From assembly GCF_008831285.2 (NCBI RefSeq), contig NW_022205206.1, positions 1 to 45,936 of the forward strand: DNA of 45,936 nucleotides, given 5' to 3'. Positions 9,535 to 21,856 of the stretch are shown here, in pieces (within the stretch, counting starts at the first letter, position 1; each line of letters opens with the position of its first letter). The notes under the pieces were generated by a model. That model was given only the letters and a program-made list of their open reading frames with translations. It did no database searches and had not been told where the DNA came from. This DNA comes from Nymphaea colorata (lineage: Eukaryota > Streptophyta > Magnoliopsida > Nymphaeales > Nymphaeaceae). A program made the translations under genes and the position numbers.

Positions 9535-12500
9535 ATGCGATAGAACGAGGAGGTGGGGTCGGTGCACAGCCAGCAACAGCACATGTTGTCAGTGTCGGCC
9601 TCCAAGTCCCGGCTGCAGAAGTTGGACAGCCATATAAAATCGTCGCTGGCGCATCTCCAAGGCAAACAGGATAAAAAGTACCTCTTCCTCAAAGTGCACA
9701 ACTACTTCAGAGACGGCAAGGATTAGATTTGCCTACGCCTGCTAGACATGCTCAAAGAGGAGTTTGATACCAAGGCCGACTTCCGATACTTCAAGGAGAC
9801 CAAATAGCTACTGGCCGACCACTACGACGATAATTAGCTTCACTACATCATCGTTCCGGAGAAGGAACTCTCGTGGGCCTAGACTTTCGCCAAACAGGAG
9901 CGCTAGGAGAGCAATAACAAGAAGAAGATCTTCGTCTACGGTATTTTAAAGAGGTCCGTCCTCGCAGACAAACTCAAGGCTCGCTCCAAGAAAAAGCTGG
10001 ACAAGTGCCAGACTACGTGCGCTACTTCGCCCTTGACGATGAAGAGTATCCTGATGAGATTGTCCGTGCGATCGAGGGCATTTGGAGGAAAGAGTGAGGC
10101 AGGAAGGCACACACCAAGGCATGGGCATTAACCAACAAATTCGCTGGAAAAAGCGTCAAGAAAGAACGCTGCACTTCTATTACGAGCCAAGATGGAGAAG
10201 GAATTAACTGGCATGTACCAGGCCTACCGCAAAAGGCAAAGTCTAGCTGGATCCAGATCTACAAGTATTAGACCTTTGACGATGTTCTCAAGAAGATAAG
10301 GGAACGCTCAATTGCCTTCACTAAAGAAGTGGAGACTGCTCGTCAGGTCACCTCCCGCATCTCAAAAGCACTTCTGAGATCGAAGCGGCTCCATGCGCAG
10401 CGTCTTTCCGATGCCACTTCCCAGCTCAATTCCTCCGTCCTCTCCTCGAGCATCCGCGCCATCAACAAACTGGACCAAAACGACGTCAACATCATCATCG
10501 TTAACGGTCAGCATGGGGAGCTTGAGAAGTTTAGAGCATTGGTGAGAGCACAAAAGTATGGAAATTGGTTTTTGTGGGAAATTGCCGAGGGGAGTGCCGA
10601 TTTTTTTGAACAGCTGAAGGACTTTCTCAACGAATAGGTGAAAAGCAATGAGCAGCGTGAAGCAGAGGAGTATGAGCGGATTGTCCACAGCAAATCTTGA
10701 TCATCCTGGCTCTTGCAACGATGCCAATACAATTGATATGTTCAATGCCCAGCAAAACGTGCTTCACAACATGCAGCTGCTAACCTACAACGACGCAGAT
10801 TAGTTCAGCATCCTGCTTCGCGAGGGAGTGCAGTCCTCTGATGACTTTGTCATAGCTGTGGTTCCTGGTGGCTTTAAGTCTTTGCTACTGAGTACGCGCG
10901 AGTCATCGCCGAGTTCGATGCAAGTACAAGAACGTTGACTGCGTTGAGAACTACAAATTCATCTCGAATGCAAATGGCAGACACGTCAGCAACATCGCTT
11001 CCAGCAACTTGCTCGGAACCCAATCTAACCTTACCTATTTCGAGGATAACGCCTATCTCTAAAATCTGATGCGGGATAGAGACCGCCATTTCCATCCTTT
11101 AGAAGGCTTGAAGGGGCATAACGTCTATCTGCTGATCAATGAGTCTATCCAGCATCTGCTTGACGATATTCGTTAATACGTGGCTGGCAGTCCTCGTCTG
11201 CACATCTCCACCTACATCGACAAGGAATTCCTGACGAAGCAGATTCAGACCATCACTCTCAAGGACAGCGTGCTTATCATCACTGACGATACCACTCTGC
11301 GTGAGGCTCAAAACGTGGCACGCAAGTTCGACGAAGTCAGCATCCTCAACATCACTGACCGCGACCACGCCAAGGAAGAAATCAAGGTCATCACTTCAGC
11401 AAAAAGGAAAAGATTTATGAACTTATTCGCTCTATCCCTGAAACTGTTTAACAGCTTGATTCCGAAATATACGAGTAAACTAATCCGGAATAGTCATTCC
11501 AACGCAAGAATCGTATGCTTCCCAAACGTATAAACTTCCGTCCTGGTGACACGATTTCGATACGTTGCCTGCCGGTCTCAACGATGACGAGTCTCACAAG
11601 ATGGAAGTGCGTTTGCAGAAGCACTTCAACAAGGAGATTAAGATCGAATATTACAAGGAGCCTCGAGATGTGCGCATCGCCAACAAGCAGGAAGAGCCTC
11701 TCAACTTCATTATCTGGGCTGACAAGGCAGACACCAAGGAAGCAAAGTAGCAGCGCAGGAAGGAGCTTGACTATTTCAAGGAATTGGCGCAAAACGAGGC
11801 AGAAGAGCTGAGACAGTAATTCATCATCTACAGTCAGCAGCCCAAACTGTACTCTTCTCTTGTGGTACAGCCTGCTTTCTAACGCTTCAAGTTTGTCTCC
11901 AGCCGATGGTAGCGCATCGAGGAGTATATCATCGGAGCGTACCAAAACTTCCTTTCCCCTGAAGGCGGAGAAGACTCTATCTTCAGCGACGAAATGATCA
12001 GAGTCTTCTTCAACGACAAGGACAAGGCTTCACGCGAGCTCGTATCTACTGTTTCCAAGCGGAGAGACGGCGACGATCTCAACGCTGCAAACCACATCCA
12101 GTTCCACCTGATTGAGGACCTCCAGGCCACTCTTGAAGAGCAGTCGCCCTTCCACAAATACTACATAGTCCTTAACGAAAACAGCTAAAATAAGTACTCA
12201 AGAGCAGATCTCATCAAGATCCTTTCAGAGTATTCCCACATGTATGCCCGCATCCTGCTGGTCTTCCAGGACAGCGCCAAGAAGATCCAGTCGCATGACA
12301 AGTGGGTGCGACGCGTATTTGCATCTGAAACACTGGCAGGAGAGTGGCTTTGCAAGATTAAAGTAACCTGGCAGATCTTTAATTCGTGATTCCTCACGTA
12401 GCATCGACCGTACTTGCAATGAATACTATACTTCTTGGAGAAATACTCGCGACTGACTCATCGCTTCACCTTTGGCTATTACCCCACCAAGGAATAAGTG

Positions 12501-15500
12501 CGCCAGCAGCTAGTACGTCTGAGAGATCGTCCCACTGACCAGCTCTGGATAATGTAAAGGACGGAAAGGCAATAGCTGAGTACACTCGCCTTTTAGAACG
12601 CATATAGAACTTCAAAAACGTTCGCTTCGTCGCCGAGTGCAGCGAAACATTACCAGTGGCTGCTCGTTCGCAAGTTGTGTTCAGGAATTAAAGCAGGAAA
12701 GAGATTGAGAAATTCCTTCTCAACATCTATCGGCGGGACAAGAGAGTCTTCTTCCCCTCCAGTGTCAGAGTAACTGGCAGGCCGGTCTGATTATAATGCA
12801 CGGCGTGAACGGAAGGCCAATCCCAGTCAATAAGCAGGAGCGCACGAACTGGAAGGACATTCTGGAAGCAGAAGTTATTTAGGTCAGGGATCTGCCAAGG
12901 CTGAATGAGGTTATCAAACAGCACCCCTCAGATATGTGTTACGTGGTCTATCCCTCCCTCCACGAGAAGGAACTTACTTCGATCTGCGCTGCCAATAAGA
13001 ACGTGAGGAGAGTAGTCTTGGCGCCATTCCCTAATACGATCCTCGGAAACTGCGAAGCAACTTCGTCGACAATAACAATAAGATCTACATAGGTACTTAC
13101 CCAGCTGAAGTCACTGACTACCTTCGCTTCCTACGCTACAACATCCGTAGAAGCGAGGAGATACTTGAGAAACGCATCACTCACGAAATCATCGAAATCA
13201 GCATACAGAAGTAATACAAGCTAAGCTAGCAGTAGCTCGCTTACCTCACTGCCAAAAATGACTCGATTGTAGTCAATGCAAATGGGTTGAACCGCAACAG
13301 CTGCCTGCCTTGCTGGCTAGAGCAGAGAAGTTCAACTATTTACAAGTCTTCGTGGGTGATCAGCAGACAGGCAAGGCAGTAGCTGACTTCAACCAGAAAA
13401 AAGGCAAAGATGTGCAGTTCGTCGATGCTAAGGCGTCTCCTTTGCTCTACATGGGGCAAAACAACGCTTCCAACTCTCTCCTTTAGACCAACTAGCGCGA
13501 AGAACTTATCACTTTCCTCTACAACATTCCTGAGAATCGCTACCTCAAGGCAATCAATAACCGTGGAAAATTCCTCTCTACTGTAATCCCGAAGAGCCCT
13601 CTATCTATCTCTACGTTAACGATCTGAAAGAAATTTGCGAGAGGAATCCAAAGATTGAAGTGCGCCACTATGCCAATATCGGAAGCGTGGGGTCTGTTCT
13701 TAAGGAACCTGGAGTGATCCTAATCAACGGGCACAGTGAGAAAGAATACATGGAGAAGGTGAAGCCACTAAGCACAATCAACTACATGATTGCGAATGAA
13801 GAATACTCTTCTGACAAGAACTATGCCAGCTACGGAAACAAGTACTTTATTACACGCCAGCAAAGGAATTAAGAACTTTATGAATCAGCTGGCTACCAAC
13901 TATGATGCCACCCTTACGCCCATCACACTTACCTTAGACCAACCTAATGCACTGCTGGCCAGCATCTCTGCATTCTCCTCCAATCCCTCCCCTCCGCATT
14001 CACGCAACTACGCCTGCTTCCCCCCTTCGCTCCCAAAACCCCAGAACAAACCGAAGAACTAAGTCCTCTCGAGCTCAAACAGGGAGTCATCGACAACTCG
14101 CCACCCACTCTCCTCAACATAGACTTCCCGCATGCCGACCTTCCCTCCCTTCCTCTGGGATTCGAGGTTCTCAGAAAGATAATCGACTCTTCTGTGCGAG
14201 GCGAAAACCAGATTTTGAGAGTGAGTCTGGACGCTCCTCCCGCATAGGGATGGTTCAACATCAAAAGCGAGCCAGATTCTTTTGCCAATCTGCCCAACAG
14301 CATCCCTATTCCCAAGCCAGCGCCTCCAATGAGATTGAAACTAGCTGTTCTTCATCCAAACTCCAAGGAATTCGTAGCGATTGGACAGATGCTGAAACGC
14401 AACCTTTAGCCTGACCAGTTCAACGTTACCCTTATAGAGTTTAAATCTTAGCATGAGCTGGAGTAGTATTCCAAAAACAATGGGCAGCGACTTAATGGTA
14501 TGACAAGATAGTGGTGTTTTTGTCAAATATTTATCGCAAATATGACTCGAGCTGCGTCTCATGAAATCCAAGCTCAACGGACGCATGGAATACTTCATCT
14601 TTGACGACAGCTTCCACCTCAATAATCACGCAGCTCTCAAGTCTCACCTACGACCTTATCGCATTCGTCCTTATCCTCTCCCATACTCTGCTCAAACGCT
14701 TCCAAAGCATCTCCTTAATGCCCAAAGGATCTAAGTATTGGTTCCCCAAAGTCTAATAAGGCGCTATTAAGGACTGAAAGATGCTCACATCACTGTGGTT
14801 CCCTACATCTCGTAGAATTAAATAGGCGCCCACCTTCACAAGGAAGGGTGCTTTATTGTGCTAGTCTGCTAGCGGGACACCTATCACCACCTCAAAATAT
14901 ATGCTAAAGTGAGTCCTAGATGCTTGCTCGTCGTTGATCTCAAAAGTAGTTGCCTGATGATGAGCTCTATCTATACCGGATCCCTACTTACTCCCTTATT
15001 ACGGACCTGACGCACCTGATTACCTCCGCAGGACGCTTCCCAATAAGCCAGCTCAAGGAAACCCAGACGAGCTTAAATTCTTGTTTTTCAGTCCTGCAGA
15101 GGAAGAACTTGCTTTCCTGGAGGATTATGACGACTATGAGAGGGTGCATTTCAGGGACTGGCGCTAACTTTACCAGTTACTGCTTTTCGATCTAAGAGGA
15201 AAGAGCAATTGGCTCATCAAGCACTCGCCTGGCAAGCCTGAAGTCGTGCCTCTCCATCCAAAAGCCTATCTTTAGCCGAAGGATTATATGAAGACTTCAA
15301 AAATAACTTCGCAGAGCGTGGCTATCTGAATGATGAGAAAATTGTTCGCCGCTCCACTCTCCAAATCCATGAGTATGCTGACCTGCCAGAAGTCTATTAT
15401 TCAGATGAGAAAGAGTTAGCTAAATGGCTGTAGAAGCAAGAAGCACCTTCAGTTATACTTTTCGATGCGGGAAACCAGCGAGTGGGTGGGCTGCGGATGA

Positions 15501-18500
15501 AATTCCAAAGGCAAAATGGGTGGGCCTTACTGATAACAGTGAGCGATGGATTAACCCAGAGGGAGAGCTGCCAGAAGTAACTGATGATCGTCTGCTGAGA
15601 AAGCAGGACATGTTTACCAACATGTTCAACAACCGAGTCTTTGACGAGTTCAACGACATGCAATACTACTATCTCAGCAACAAGGCACATGTCGACCACG
15701 GTCGAACATCTACTTCCGCAATAAGGAGCAACTCTTAGCCACCTATTAAGCAGAGCCAAACATGCTCATGGTGATCTTCGTTTAAGCCAAAGATGTCTCC
15801 CATATCCTCAAGCCTTGCTTGCAGAAAGCAGTGAAGACACGGGAAGAGTTAAACTTATCTTGCTTAAGATAGACTTTGTCGATGACTTTGACACTCTCTA
15901 CATTAAATTCAACGAAATCGATCCAGTCATCAAGCATATAAATGCTGTCGAGGCTGCAGGCAGGATCGACTTCATCGTATACAACGAAGGAGATGGATAG
16001 CGTACGAGGCAAACTCTCATCCAAAGAAGAAAACTCAAAAACTTCGAAAACAAACCCTACAGCAACTTCATTTAGCTTGAAGATATTGCTCGCAACATCA
16101 AAGGTCGCTACAAGAAAGTCTTCACAATCTGCTTCCCCGATGAGAAGCAAGAAATTGAGAATATCTATAATAACTATGCGATCCAAAACAAGGGAATCCC
16201 GAACGAAGGTGTTTAATTCATCCTTATTGACGTCTAAGCACTATTCGTCCCAATCTCAGCCATATTTCCAACATCAGAGATGCCAAGAGCAAAATATAGC
16301 CAAATGACGCTTCCTCACCAGCAGAAAACTATTTGAAACCAGACTCACGCTCGAGGAAAGAGGCAGCAATCCAGCAATACAATATACAGACTCTGCTCTA
16401 TACAATGTCAAGGACAAAGATGATGAATAAGGTAAAAAGAATGACCCGAAGGAAAGAAAAAAAGACGGAAAAGCTAATGGAAAATAAGGTAGAAACAACA
16501 TAGCCGAGGAATACTTGGAGAAAGAAAAGAACAGAAACGACTACATTGAGGAGGAAGACTTTTAACTTCCCAATACGCAATCAAATATCAAGCCATCGAA
16601 CAAGATGGAGAACATTCTAGCTAACAAGGACTATATTCTCCATGTTGATGAAAAACTGAAAGGCCTCTTCCCTCAAAGCAAGTTCCCACATAAGGTTAGG
16701 TATTTTAGCAATCCTCGCTCTCTGCCTGACTCTGATGGGCAGCCGCAACTCATCATATCTGCTCAATCTAATCCCGAAATCGTTTCTCTTTCCGAAGAAC
16801 CTGACAACTTTGTAGTGGTTGTTGGCAAGGCTGGTCGAGGTCTCCGCAACAATAACAACACTCTTGTGATTGAAGAGGAGGAAGTTCCTGGCCTTATCAA
16901 GCGCCTTTAAGGCACAGATGAGGACGAGCTGGGGATAAGGAACTTGGATGATTTTGATAAAGTTCGTGTGGTCTATGATAAGGACATGGATTTAGACAGC
17001 AAGCGACGCCTGCTGGCTGCTTCTGAAAAGAACAAGAAGATCTGTCCTACTATCTTTAGAGGAGTAGGCAAGCTCAAGGAATATATGCAGGAGCCAGATT
17101 CCCTGCTTCTTCTCATGATGAGTTATGATCCTTAAAACCTATAGGCTACTGTTGCTCAGCAGAACAAAGTTATCGTCAAGAAGCGTAGAATAAAGATGAT
17201 TGTTCCCCGAAAGGAGAATCATAAGTGGATGGACTATAGACCATACTTGAAGAGGAATAGGCTGATCAAGAAAATGAAGCAATTAAAAAACTCACTAATG
17301 AGCAAGTTGATCTCTTCCTCAAGATATACGAAAATACAGAGGGGGATCGTCCACCAGTGACTCAACCTGATGACTGGTAAGGATAGCGCTAAAACGAACA
17401 ATATGGAGAGGGAGCCGACTTGGATAACATCACCAAGCTAAACGTTCACTCCAACATCCGTCCTGAGAATCTCTTCCGCTAGGATGAAATGAGAAGATAA
17501 AGCAAAGACTAACTGGCGATTTGATAGTGCTTGTGATCGACAGCGGAAAAAGAGAACAGGTGGACTAGGCAGTCGGCAAGTACAACGTGCTTGTGCAGGC
17601 CTATACCAATTCAATGAACTTGGAAAATGACATCAGGGATCGCAAGGACAACGTCACTCTTGCTGTTATCGACCGTAATATGTTGGACAAAATTCCATCA
17701 ATTAAGAAAAAGTACCCTCATGCAGCCTTCATCTTGGAAGCAGATACTCCTCATGATGACGGCATCGACCAATACCGACCTTATCTTGCTGGCCAGATCC
17801 GCAAAATGTCAGACCTATAGAAGCTTATCGCTGACCTCTACCAGTAGAATGAGAGGATACGTTACAATGCCGAAAGCGTGAGAGCTGCATCGCGTTTCTA
17901 GATGAAGAAGACTTCGATGGTGGACGTATCAAACAACGAGAGATTTACAGTAGGCCTCAGCAACCAAAAGTCGAAGAAAGTGTTCCTTTTCTTCAAGGAG
18001 CCTGAGAATACTCATGTGAAGACAAAGCTAAGCGACACTTTCAATAATATCAACTTCATCCCTTACAAAAGCGTGGCTGATTTCAAAAGGCTTATCGGCA
18101 CCTATAACACCTACTCCAGCATTCTGATTGCCAACGGCGCTGATATTCCCTAGCTGAGGACTTTGTAAGCAAGAAAAAGGAAATGATTTATGTGATTCGC
18201 TTCAATCCACCCGCCGATCTACGCGACAATCCCAAAGTCAAAAAGCTCTTTTCAACCTACAAGCGAGATGATCTGGAGAAGTTCATCTTCGATTAGTTCC
18301 AAAAATACTCATTTAACCTGTTGAATGACCCTCTCGATATCAAACTCAAGGCCACCAAGAATGCAGAGGGAAAAAGTATATTCAGAAGTATGAGCCTAAT
18401 ACCTTTGGAACCACTCCTCGTTTCCCAGGTGACTTTGTGCCTCCTAAATCAAAAGAATCAACTTATTCACGCAAGTACATGAAAAGTACAGTGAGTCGCA

Positions 18501-18570
18501 GCAAGCTTAGCAGCAGGTTATAGGCCCTGAGCCAAAAAGTCCAAGAAATATAGATTATTTCCAAAACTGA
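9535..18570 (+). CDS. Giant protein (about 3,000 aa) with recurring alpha/beta modules, family unknown
   Basis: From ATG 9535 to TGA 18568-18570 a protein can be followed without a break in character, through about 39 frame displacements that all step in the same -1 order. With 39 bases added the span is exactly 3,025 codons. The start may lie further left, since coding-like frames extend back to about 9345. The sequence is hydrophilic, with regularly spaced short hydrophobic strands followed by helices: DVNIIIVNGQHGELEKFRAL, CYVVYPSLHEKEL, DSIVVNANGL, GVILINGHSEKEYMEKV, NFVVVVGKAGRG, DLIVLVIDSGKREQV, KVFLFFKEPENTH. Module ends tend to read tyrosine-x-x...Glu-x-x-x-Phe-Leu (IYIGTYPAEVTDYLRFL, QREELITFLYNI, KYFITRPAKEIKNFM). 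No membrane segment, zinc motif or catalytic motif is seen. The strand-helix order vaguely recalls non-catalytic thioredoxin-like domains, which is only inference. It ends in a Pro/Ser-rich tail (GPEPKSPRNIDYFQN). Confidence 0.6.
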
Positions 18571-18669
18571 TCCTAAAGTCATGCATTAATATCATCATCC
18601 ATCATTATCATCCATTTCCATCTAATTAATCATTAAATTGATCCTTAAAAATATATTTAAATCAATAAA

Positions 18670-19961
18670 TCATCCAATTCCGATGAGATATGCTAAGGGA
18701 CTTCTAAGATAGTGCCCAAGATGATTCCAATTTCGATGGAAAGGCCACAGAGGACGCCTGCATATTTTTTATAGGTGAGGGAGCACACCTTAAACGAAAT
18801 AATGAAACAGCTATCTACATAGTGAGTTTATTACTGGTGACGAAGCCATTGGTGACTCCGAAGAGAAACTGAGTGACGAATGGGAAGACAAAGTTGTTCA
18901 TCAACTCATCGTTTTAATCAGTCCCATTGGCCATCACGATGATGGGAAGGTAGAACACCAACCTTCCGAAAAAGGCATAAATCAAAGAATATCTGTTAAA
19001 AATGCCACTGATTTATGCAGCGTATTTACCACAGTGTCACCAAGGTTGTAAGAAAGCAGGAAGATGATTACCGACCAAGATTGGTCCATATTCGGAAAGG
19101 TTTTGCTGAGAGTGGGTCCTGGGAAGAGGGTGAAAGTGATGATATAGTTGAGGATGAGGATCAGAGGGAAGGGGAAAACGTTTTGAAAGGTTTATTTCAT
19201 AGTCAAGAAGTAATTCTGGGCTTCGATCCTCTCTTCCTCCTTCACGTAGTCAGCAGTGATTGATTTATTTCTGCTTGATAGTTATGAAAGGATCTCTGCA
19301 GGATCGATGACCACGTTGGGTTAAAAAAAGGACTCATCATGCTTCACTAAAAAGGCGTCGATTTTATCACGATAGACCTGCGACTGGCAGAAGTAAATGT
19401 TCATGATGATGACAATAATATTGACTCCGATGGCCAGCATGAAGTAGATGAGAGCAGGCCAAAACGAAGTATTGTCCGTCCCCAAGACAGCCAAGATAAT
19501 CGCTCGAATGGTCGTGATAAAAAGGCCGGAAATGGCAGTTCCCACAGTGTATTTAGACACGACCTCTGCCGAGAGATAGTTAATCATAGCGTACATGGTC
19601 ACCTCATTGATATTTCCACCGATGCCGATCACAAATGAGCACAACAACAAGAGTATAAAGCCGAGTTCGGTCTGTTCCAGCAGAATAGAGATAGCAAGCA
19701 TGCCAGCGAGGGAGAGATTGACCAGCATGTTGCCCACGATGATCATATTTACGTACTTGAACTTGTTGCTGAGCTCGTGGAAGGAGAGGCCGATGATGAT
19801 GTAGCCGACGAAGAGCGGAATGGGCAGGAAGGAGTAGATGTTGTAGTCGTTGAACTTCTAGTGGAAGTAGTCCAGTGCTGCCAGCACGGCGTTCCACCCA
19901 GAAGCGAGTTAATCCCGTTGAGGGTGAATATCACAATAGTCTTTGTCGACTATTTCTCCAT
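18670..19961 (-). CDS. Equilibrative nucleoside transporter (SLC29/ENT family), about 431 aa
   Basis: Polytopic membrane carrier for nucleosides or nucleobases. The start is ATG 19961-19959 (MEKQSTKTIVIFTLNGINSL), leading into LLGWNAVLAALDYF, the family's Leu-x-x-Trp-Asn...Asp-Tyr-Phe signature. Further hydrophobic helices include SFLPIPLFVGYIIIGLSF, LGFILLLLCSFVIGIGG, TAISGLFITTIRAIILAVLG and WPALIYFMLAIGVNIIVIIM. A long charged loop (DESFFQPNVVIDPAEIL and onward) precedes the second half (ILILNYIITFTLFPGP, YNLGDTVGKYAA, RLVFYLPIIVMANG). Frame steps of -1 occur at about 19896, 19029, 18790 and 18694; adding four bases gives exactly 432 codons. It converges with the giant gene, with about 100 bp between stops. 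Confidence 0.87.
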
Positions 19962-21313
19962 TTGCAATTATACTAACAAATTGAACCCATACTCACACAG
20001 GCGAATATTGATGACGGGATTATCTGGTCTAATATTGCCAATATCAATAGTAATCAAAATGCAAAAATATTTTTCAATTTATGGATATATGTCGTTCACG
20101 CGTTTTGAATGTTTGGACTATGTGTCCACTATTTGTTTTTTCTTGGATCTAACAAACCAAATCTATTAGCTTTTTGAGCGTTTTTCACGTAAGATAAGGG
20201 CAGAATTCATAAATTCTTCGTTTATTTCACCTTTAGGAGTGTTACTGGGGTATATTTTTTGGCAAATGAATTCATCTTAACTATTATTATTAATCTGATA
20301 TATTATATAAGTGTCATTAATTAACTCATATGAAAGCAAAAGTATAGCTAATAATATATTTTTGATAAACATCTATCATGAAATGATGTCTTAGACTGCC
20401 GGCCATCTCAGGTCGGCACTCTTTCATTCCTAGAGTCATAGCTAGTTTGGATCATGGTAGAAATCGGATGGATAATGGAGGTAGCCAACTTTTTATATTT
20501 TTTTAATTAATTAAAATAAGTCTTTTGGTTTGCCAACTCCACATTAACATTTCCTTTGAGAATGACAGTAACAAAGGATTTTAGATCAGCAAAATTTAAA
20601 ACAATTACTCTCATGAAAATTAATTAGGACCCCTTGGTTAGAACTATTTCGAAGTCATTTTTCTTTTGACCTGCCCATAAGGGCAATAATAAACATGAAT
20701 ATGATAACTTGTATTCGATGGTATGAATATTATCAATTAACTTTATTAATGGTTAGATAAATAAAAAGCACCCAAAACAATGAAATAAATAAAGATTATT
20801 CATTGGTAATGATTTATTTTGAGTCGGGCATGAGTCCTGCCCATTCATATTTTTAAGCACTTGTGAAAGCTCCTTATTTTTTTCTGGAAACATCTTGGAC
20901 GATAACCTGATCACATTGTAGGATTCAGTCTAACAATATCGATCGGTTAGACGTTAGACGATTTTTATTTTAATCCTTGTGCCCACAGTTTAAAAAACGA
21001 CCGAAAATGTGTATTTTCCGAAAACGACAAAATTAAGAAGGCTAATAAAGGTCAAAATTCACCATTTTCGAGATGAATAAGCCAGCATAATAGAAAGATA
21101 CTCCAAAAAACGATTTTTTATATTTTTTTCCTCTTTACGCAAAGAATAGAATTTGCTCAGAAAAAATAAATTCTACCAATGATTACATCAATTCCAGCTA
21201 GAATAAGAGCTGGAAAGTCAGATCGTCGTACCTTTATATCCCTAACCGTCATATTTCCCTTAAAAACTAGTCTTATCATGTGCATATTTATAATATTAAA
21301 ATATCTTCAGTCG
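19962..21313. other. Long AT-rich spacer with small GC-rich hairpins
   Basis: 1.35 kb without a credible gene. It holds several short palindromic elements standing out from the AT background: GCCGGC/GTCGGC around an 8-nt loop (20398-20417), TGCCC-ATAA-GGGCA (20672-20685), GGGCA-N7-TGCCC (20826-20842) and GTCTAAC/GTTAGAC with a second GTTAGAC copy (20928-20959). These could be parts of a non-coding RNA or of a decayed element. I cannot assign them. Confidence 0.4.
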
Positions 21314-21856
21314 ATGTACACAAGTCAAAAAGATTCGTTCCTGAGCATCAATGAAAGAAATGAAATAGATTTTGAAAACAAAGAAACCTAGGACCAACAG
21401 CTTAAGAAATCTAAAATTACTTATTGGACCGAGAGGGAGGAGGCCGTCTACCTGCAGTACCTCAGGGACAACATGCCCTATGTTGCCGATCCAGAGTTCC
21501 GCAAAAACACAAGGATTTTCAAGAAAATATCGGCCCTCATGGGCTCCAGGACCCCCATTCAGGTCAAGACCCACCATCAGAAGATGATGGCCAAGTACAA
21601 ATCCATCCCTGGGCTCCTCGCACGATTCTCCACCTGCGCCCCGGCCACACACTTCGTCGCCACCCAGCCGGCCATGCACTTCCCGACCACTCTGGACTTC
21701 GCGTATGCCATCGGTGACTTCGGAGCTCATTTCGACTTTTTCGGGATTGAGGACGATTAACTTCGTTGGCACAGCTACGTACCACGTGAACCCCGTCTGG
21801 AATGCGATGCTTGGAGGAGTATTGACGATTTCCTCCAGTTTTAATGCTCAATTTGA
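21314..21856 (+). CDS. SANT/Myb-like domain protein (180 aa)
   Basis: A single exon from ATG 21314 to TGA 21854-21856 with no frame defect; the codon before DQQLKK is TAG (Gln). The domain reads ITYWTEREEAVYLQYLRDN, then PEFRKNTRIFKKISALMGSR and TPIQVKTHHQKMMAKY. The first Trp and the QVKTHHQKM helix are typical of ciliate SANT/Myb-like proteins, where the third helix contacts DNA. The C-terminal third is acidic and aromatic (FDFFGIEDD, RLECDAWRSIDDFLQF), possibly a protein-binding tail. Probable chromatin or transcription factor; the exact role is unknown. Confidence 0.72.

Noticed and set aside
9535-18570. Interpreting the giant locus as many short genes or a pseudogene
   Set aside because: Frames overlap seamlessly, steps are all in one direction, and the corrected length is a multiple of three. 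A decayed pseudogene should show both insertions and deletions plus true TGA stops.
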